Source: an uncultured Poribacteria bacterium (lineage in GTDB: Bacteria > Poribacteria > WGA-4E > PCPOR2b). Taken from it: 64,000 bases of DNA. The notes beneath the pieces are model-generated. The model saw nothing but the letters and a program-made list of their open reading frames with translations. It searched no databases and was not told where the DNA came from. Positions 61,368-64,000 of this stretch are shown piece after piece (the stretch's first letter is position 1; the number at the start of each line of letters is the position of its first letter). Made by a program: the position numbers and the translations under genes. Location: positions 1,731,940 through 1,795,939 of the forward strand of contig OY282444.1 of NCBI GenBank assembly GCA_958296125.1, given 5' to 3'.

Positions 61368-62186
61368 ATGAGAACATTTATTTTGATGAGTTTCATCACC
61401 ATGTTTCTGGTCATGACGGTTCTCTCTGCCCCGGCGGCTCTGGATCCGAACATGATTTTGTATTTCTCATTTGATGAGCAGCTTGATGGAAAGATGGTCG
61501 AAGACCTCACCGGCGGGGGTAACGATGGGAAACTCAAGTTGGGTGCCAAAATCGCCAACGAACCCGCGGAGATTTACAAAGGCACAGGGGCATTAAAAAT
61601 TTTCAACAACATCAGTGCTCAGTTCCGTGTGGACGAGTTTGACCAAATGAATAAGTATGGAGATAACACCTACACCTTTTGGCTCTATATATACGGTGTC
61701 AGAAATGATCCGTGTTGTGCAAATGGAAGTGTTGTGGAAAAAGGCAACGTTATAGGGCAGGCTCACAAAGGTCATGCGCCAGCCATCTGGATCACCGATC
61801 CCGGTCAATCACTTGTATATAAATTTGGCGACCAAGGGGCTATAGGGATTGACGCGGTCGGACCCGGCGGCAAGGGTCAAAAGTTTAAACTGAAGCAGTG
61901 GTATCACATCGCGGGTGTCAAACAGGGAGGAAGTCTGACCATTTACATTGACGGTAAGGAAGAAGCCAGATATAAGGTGGCACGTGATTTCGTTCAGGGT
62001 AAGGGGCATCTTCGTATCGGCGCAACCAACATACGATCCGCCTCTTTTGCCATGGACGAATTTGAACTTTATGACCGTCCCTTAACCGAAAAAGAAGTGG
62101 AGTTGGATGCCAAAGGCTTACTTCTGTCGGTCGAGCCCCAAAGGAAATTGACAACCACCTGGGGCCATCTCAAAACCGGTCGTTAA
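61368..62186 (+). CDS. Exported LamG protein, tandem copy 4
   Basis: A 272-residue paralogue closest to copy 3. AAAGGAGG precedes the ATG by 8 bp, as in the other copies. It has L-Y-F-S-F-D-E-Q-L-D-G-K-M, N-D-P-C-C-A-N-G in the variable loop, and ends R-K-L-T-T-T-W-G-H-L-K-T-G-R. Only 152 bp separate it from copy 3, against 997 bp between copies 2 and 3, where foreign DNA lies. Confidence 0.88.
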   Translation: MRTFILMSFITMFLVMTVLSAPAALDPNMILYFSFDEQLDGKMVEDLTGGGNDGKLKLGAKIANEPAEIYKGTGALKIFNNISAQFRVDEFDQMNKYGDNTYTFWLYIYGVRNDPCCANGSVVEKGNVIGQAHKGHAPAIWITDPGQSLVYKFGDQGAIGIDAVGPGGKGQKFKLKQWYHIAGVKQGGSLTIYIDGKEEARYKVARDFVQGKGHLRIGATNIRSASFAMDEFELYDRPLTEKEVELDAKGLLLSVEPQRKLTTTWGHLKTGR

Positions 62187-62238
62187 TCGAGGGGCCTGCT
62201 GAGATAGATTATAGGGGAAAGCAAATGAGAGGTAGTTA

Positions 62239-63468
62239 GTGCCCCAGCATAAAAACCATGTTATCGGATATAGTATTCTCATCATTCTGATTAGCATGGG
62301 GACACGGCAGACATTTGGCATTTATCTGCAGCCGATTACTGATGAACTCGGTGTTGGACGTGAACTGTTTAGCTTAGCCATAGCCCTCCAAAGTATTATT
62401 GGGGGTCTGCCATTTGCGGGCGTGCTGGCAGATCGTTACGGTTCGCGCTGGGTGGCGATGGGCGGTGGGTTACTATTCGCTGTATCGATGTATTTGATAT
62501 CGATGACAACTCATTGGATCGGTTTGATGCTCGGTTTTGGTGTGTTGTCTGGCGTGGCTCTGAGTTGTGTATCGTATGTCGTTGTATTGGGTGCGGTGGT
62601 GCAGGTAGTTCCACCTGAACGGCGCAGCAGAACATTTGGCTTTATCACAGCCGCCGGTTCGGTTGGGATGTTTATTGTCGTGCCAGTCGCACAACACATC
62701 TTGAATACCTTTGGTTGGCGAACCACTTTTGCAATTTTTGCAGGCTTTGTGGGTTTGACTGCCTTATTAGCCGTGGGATACCCCAACCCCGCTCGAAAAC
62801 AACAGGTTGCAGGCGATGCATCCACGGATAAGCCTTCTGAGTCGCTAACTCAAGTGTTGGCTAAGGCAAGCCAGCATTCGGGATATTGGCTGCTGACTAT
62901 CGGTTTTTTTGTCTGCGGCTTCCACGTTTCGTATGTTGCGTCCCACTTACCCGCCTATCTCACTGATAACGGATTATCAGCTACAGCCGGAGCAACCGCA
63001 CTCTCGCTGGTAGGATTGTTTAATCTATTTGGTTCTACGCTATTTGGCTACCTAGGCGATCATTATCGCAAGAAATACCTGCTGAGTGGTCTTTATCTTG
63101 GTCGGTCGCTCGTTATCAGCCTGTTTCTCCTCTTTCCAGTAACCGAAACCACGGCGATGATTTTTGGTGCTGTGATTGGTTTTTTATGGTTGGCTACTGT
63201 ACCGTTGACGAGTGGCACGGTGGCGCAAATTTTCGGTCCTCGTTACTTATCCACGCTGTACGGAATTGTATTTTTTAGCCACCAAGTGGGGAGTTTTCTT
63301 GGGGTTTGGCTTGGAGGCCGAATTTATGACGCAACAGGGATGTACACGCCTGTATGGATAATTGCGATTATCCTAGGTGTGCTGGCTTGCATAGTTCATC
63401 TTCCCATTGCGGATCGACCTGTATATCCACTTAGGACAACAGGCGCGACGCTTGAGGATGGTGCATAG
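62239..63468 (+). CDS. Major facilitator superfamily transporter (OFA/monocarboxylate-like)
   Basis: A 409-residue inner-membrane protein with 12 TM segments in two halves separated by a hydrophilic loop (about 190-215). L-A-D-R-Y-G-S-R-W-V is the MFS motif between TM2 and TM3, repeated as L-G-D-H-Y-R-K-K-Y in the second half. G-T-R-Q-T-F-G-I-Y-L-Q-P-I at TM1 is common in monocarboxylate/OFA transporters. The substrate is probably a small organic acid, by inference. The start is GTG at 62239 with GAGAGG upstream. Confidence 0.9.
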   Translation: MPQHKNHVIGYSILIILISMGTRQTFGIYLQPITDELGVGRELFSLAIALQSIIGGLPFAGVLADRYGSRWVAMGGGLLFAVSMYLISMTTHWIGLMLGFGVLSGVALSCVSYVVVLGAVVQVVPPERRSRTFGFITAAGSVGMFIVVPVAQHILNTFGWRTTFAIFAGFVGLTALLAVGYPNPARKQQVAGDASTDKPSESLTQVLAKASQHSGYWLLTIGFFVCGFHVSYVASHLPAYLTDNGLSATAGATALSLVGLFNLFGSTLFGYLGDHYRKKYLLSGLYLGRSLVISLFLLFPVTETTAMIFGAVIGFLWLATVPLTSGTVAQIFGPRYLSTLYGIVFFSHQVGSFLGVWLGGRIYDATGMYTPVWIIAIILGVLACIVHLPIADRPVYPLRTTGATLEDGA

Positions 63469-63673
63469 TATATGCAGTGCCAAGGCTTTGCCCCTTCCTT
63501 GCCTCCCTTCACCTTGCCAAAAATGGCGAAAAAAAACGCCCCATAACCACAGCCATCCTCTCTTTTTTGCGTGACAAGTCCTATTCCAATATGTTAAAAT
63601 ACTTCTCGCTGATATGATGCCAGCTAAGTTGAAAATTCCAGAAGAAATACAAGGTTGATTAACAGATAAAACT

Positions 63674-64000
63674 ATGGCATACAAAGTCTCAATGTGCATC
63701 GTTGTTGTGAGTCCTCCAGTCGGAGTCGATTTCTCTTTGGAAAACAACGGGAACTTGGTTTCGGTTACTCAATCCACAGGGGAGGATATTACGTTTGATT
63801 TTGACACGGTTGTGAAAGCGCATCGTAACACGGGCGTTCCCAACTTTACGGGGGCATTCGCACGGGGAACTCCCTCGAAACGGTTCTTCTACGTCAATAT
63901 CGGGGAGTTGGCAGGTCAAGCGGATTGTAAATGGAGCAGAAGGGCAAAAATCTGGATTTCATCGGGTTATCCAAAATTTAACCTCCAGGAGGAAGTGACT
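63674..64000 (+). CDS. DUF5990-like protein (3' partial)
   Basis: From the ATG at 63674 the frame stays open to the window edge (109 codons). V-S-P-P-V-G-V-D-F-S-L near the start, then F-D-F-D-T-V-V, P-N-F-T-G-A-F-A-R-G-T-P-S-K-R-F-F-Y-V, W-S-R-R-A-K-I follow the DUF5990 pattern (a small beta-rich protein of unknown function). The ribosome site is weak. The gene continues beyond the window. Family assignment is from memory of the pattern. Confidence 0.6.
   Translation, partial: MAYKVSMCIVVVSPPVGVDFSLENNGNLVSVTQSTGEDITFDFDTVVKAHRNTGVPNFTGAFARGTPSKRFFYVNIGELAGQADCKWSRRAKIWISSGYPKFNLQEEVT

Noticed and set aside
1-64000. tRNA, rRNA or CRISPR features
   Set aside because: No T-arm-like motif, rRNA block or regularly spaced repeat array was noticed by eye; tRNAscan-SE would be decisive for tRNAs.

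Overview
The window looks like bacterial chromosome from an uncultivated, Gram-negative lineage. The best match in gene style is Candidatus Poribacteria or a close relative, but this is inference from gene content, not from a marker gene. The supporting signs are several PorV/UPF0164-type outer-membrane proteins, phytanoyl-CoA and 2OG-Fe(II) dioxygenases, three paralogues of a large DUF6785-type membrane protein, a SUMF-domain lipoprotein, a glycosidase-like protein, many LamG-domain secreted proteins, and frequent TTG/GTG starts with strong AAGGAGG ribosome sites. I see no rRNA, tRNA or CRISPR array.

Layout. Positions 1-3469 hold the 3' part of a giant TPR protein, closed by a strong terminator. 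3717-8718 carries a tandem Sm/Hfq-like protein, queF, a VOC protein, an amidohydrolase-like protein, a PLP-fold III enzyme and a secreted protein. 9116-18873 carries three PorV-like outer-membrane proteins, a TrkA-gated K+ channel, a P1-type aminopeptidase, an S1/P1-like nuclease, DUF4416, a mannonate-dehydratase-like enzyme and an orphan OmpR-type regulator overlapping one outer-membrane protein gene. 19395-21833 is a siroheme sulfite/nitrite reductase fused to a helical HEPN-like segment and a TusA domain. 21956-26611 is a visibly AT-richer block: RavA-type MoxR ATPase, ViaA-type VWA protein, an HsdR-N-like PD-(D/E)XK protein and a small membrane protein. 26682-35336 is mainly housekeeping: MoeB/ThiF, a Ycf48-like beta-propeller, an aminotransferase, thrB, obg, proB and a nucleotidyltransferase-like gene.

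35462-43404 is mixed metabolism: peroxiredoxin, an ADP-ribosyltransferase-like protein, RidA, a glycosidase-like protein, a methyltransferase, an NlpC/P60-like protein, an SDR and a class IV aminotransferase. 43508-55913 is a long minus-strand run with the DUF6785 trio, an enolase-superfamily protein, two Fe(II) dioxygenases, a SUMF lipoprotein and a duplicated parvulin-like protein. 56099-62186 is an expanding family of five exported LamG proteins that all end in a conserved K-L-x-x-T-W-G-x-x-K tail. A small foreign-looking insert sits between two of the copies. The window ends with an MFS transporter and a truncated DUF5990-like gene.

The chromosome shows decay and rearrangement. There is a MacB/FtsX N-terminal fragment spliced onto a DUF6785 gene, a frame-broken serine-hydrolase N-terminus before a methyltransferase, a transposase tail, and an IS200/IS605-like hairpin. 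The strongest candidates for undescribed biology are the LamG set with its C-terminal tail, the two-domain Hfq-like protein, the RavA-ViaA-nuclease block and the ADP-ribosyltransferase-like protein.
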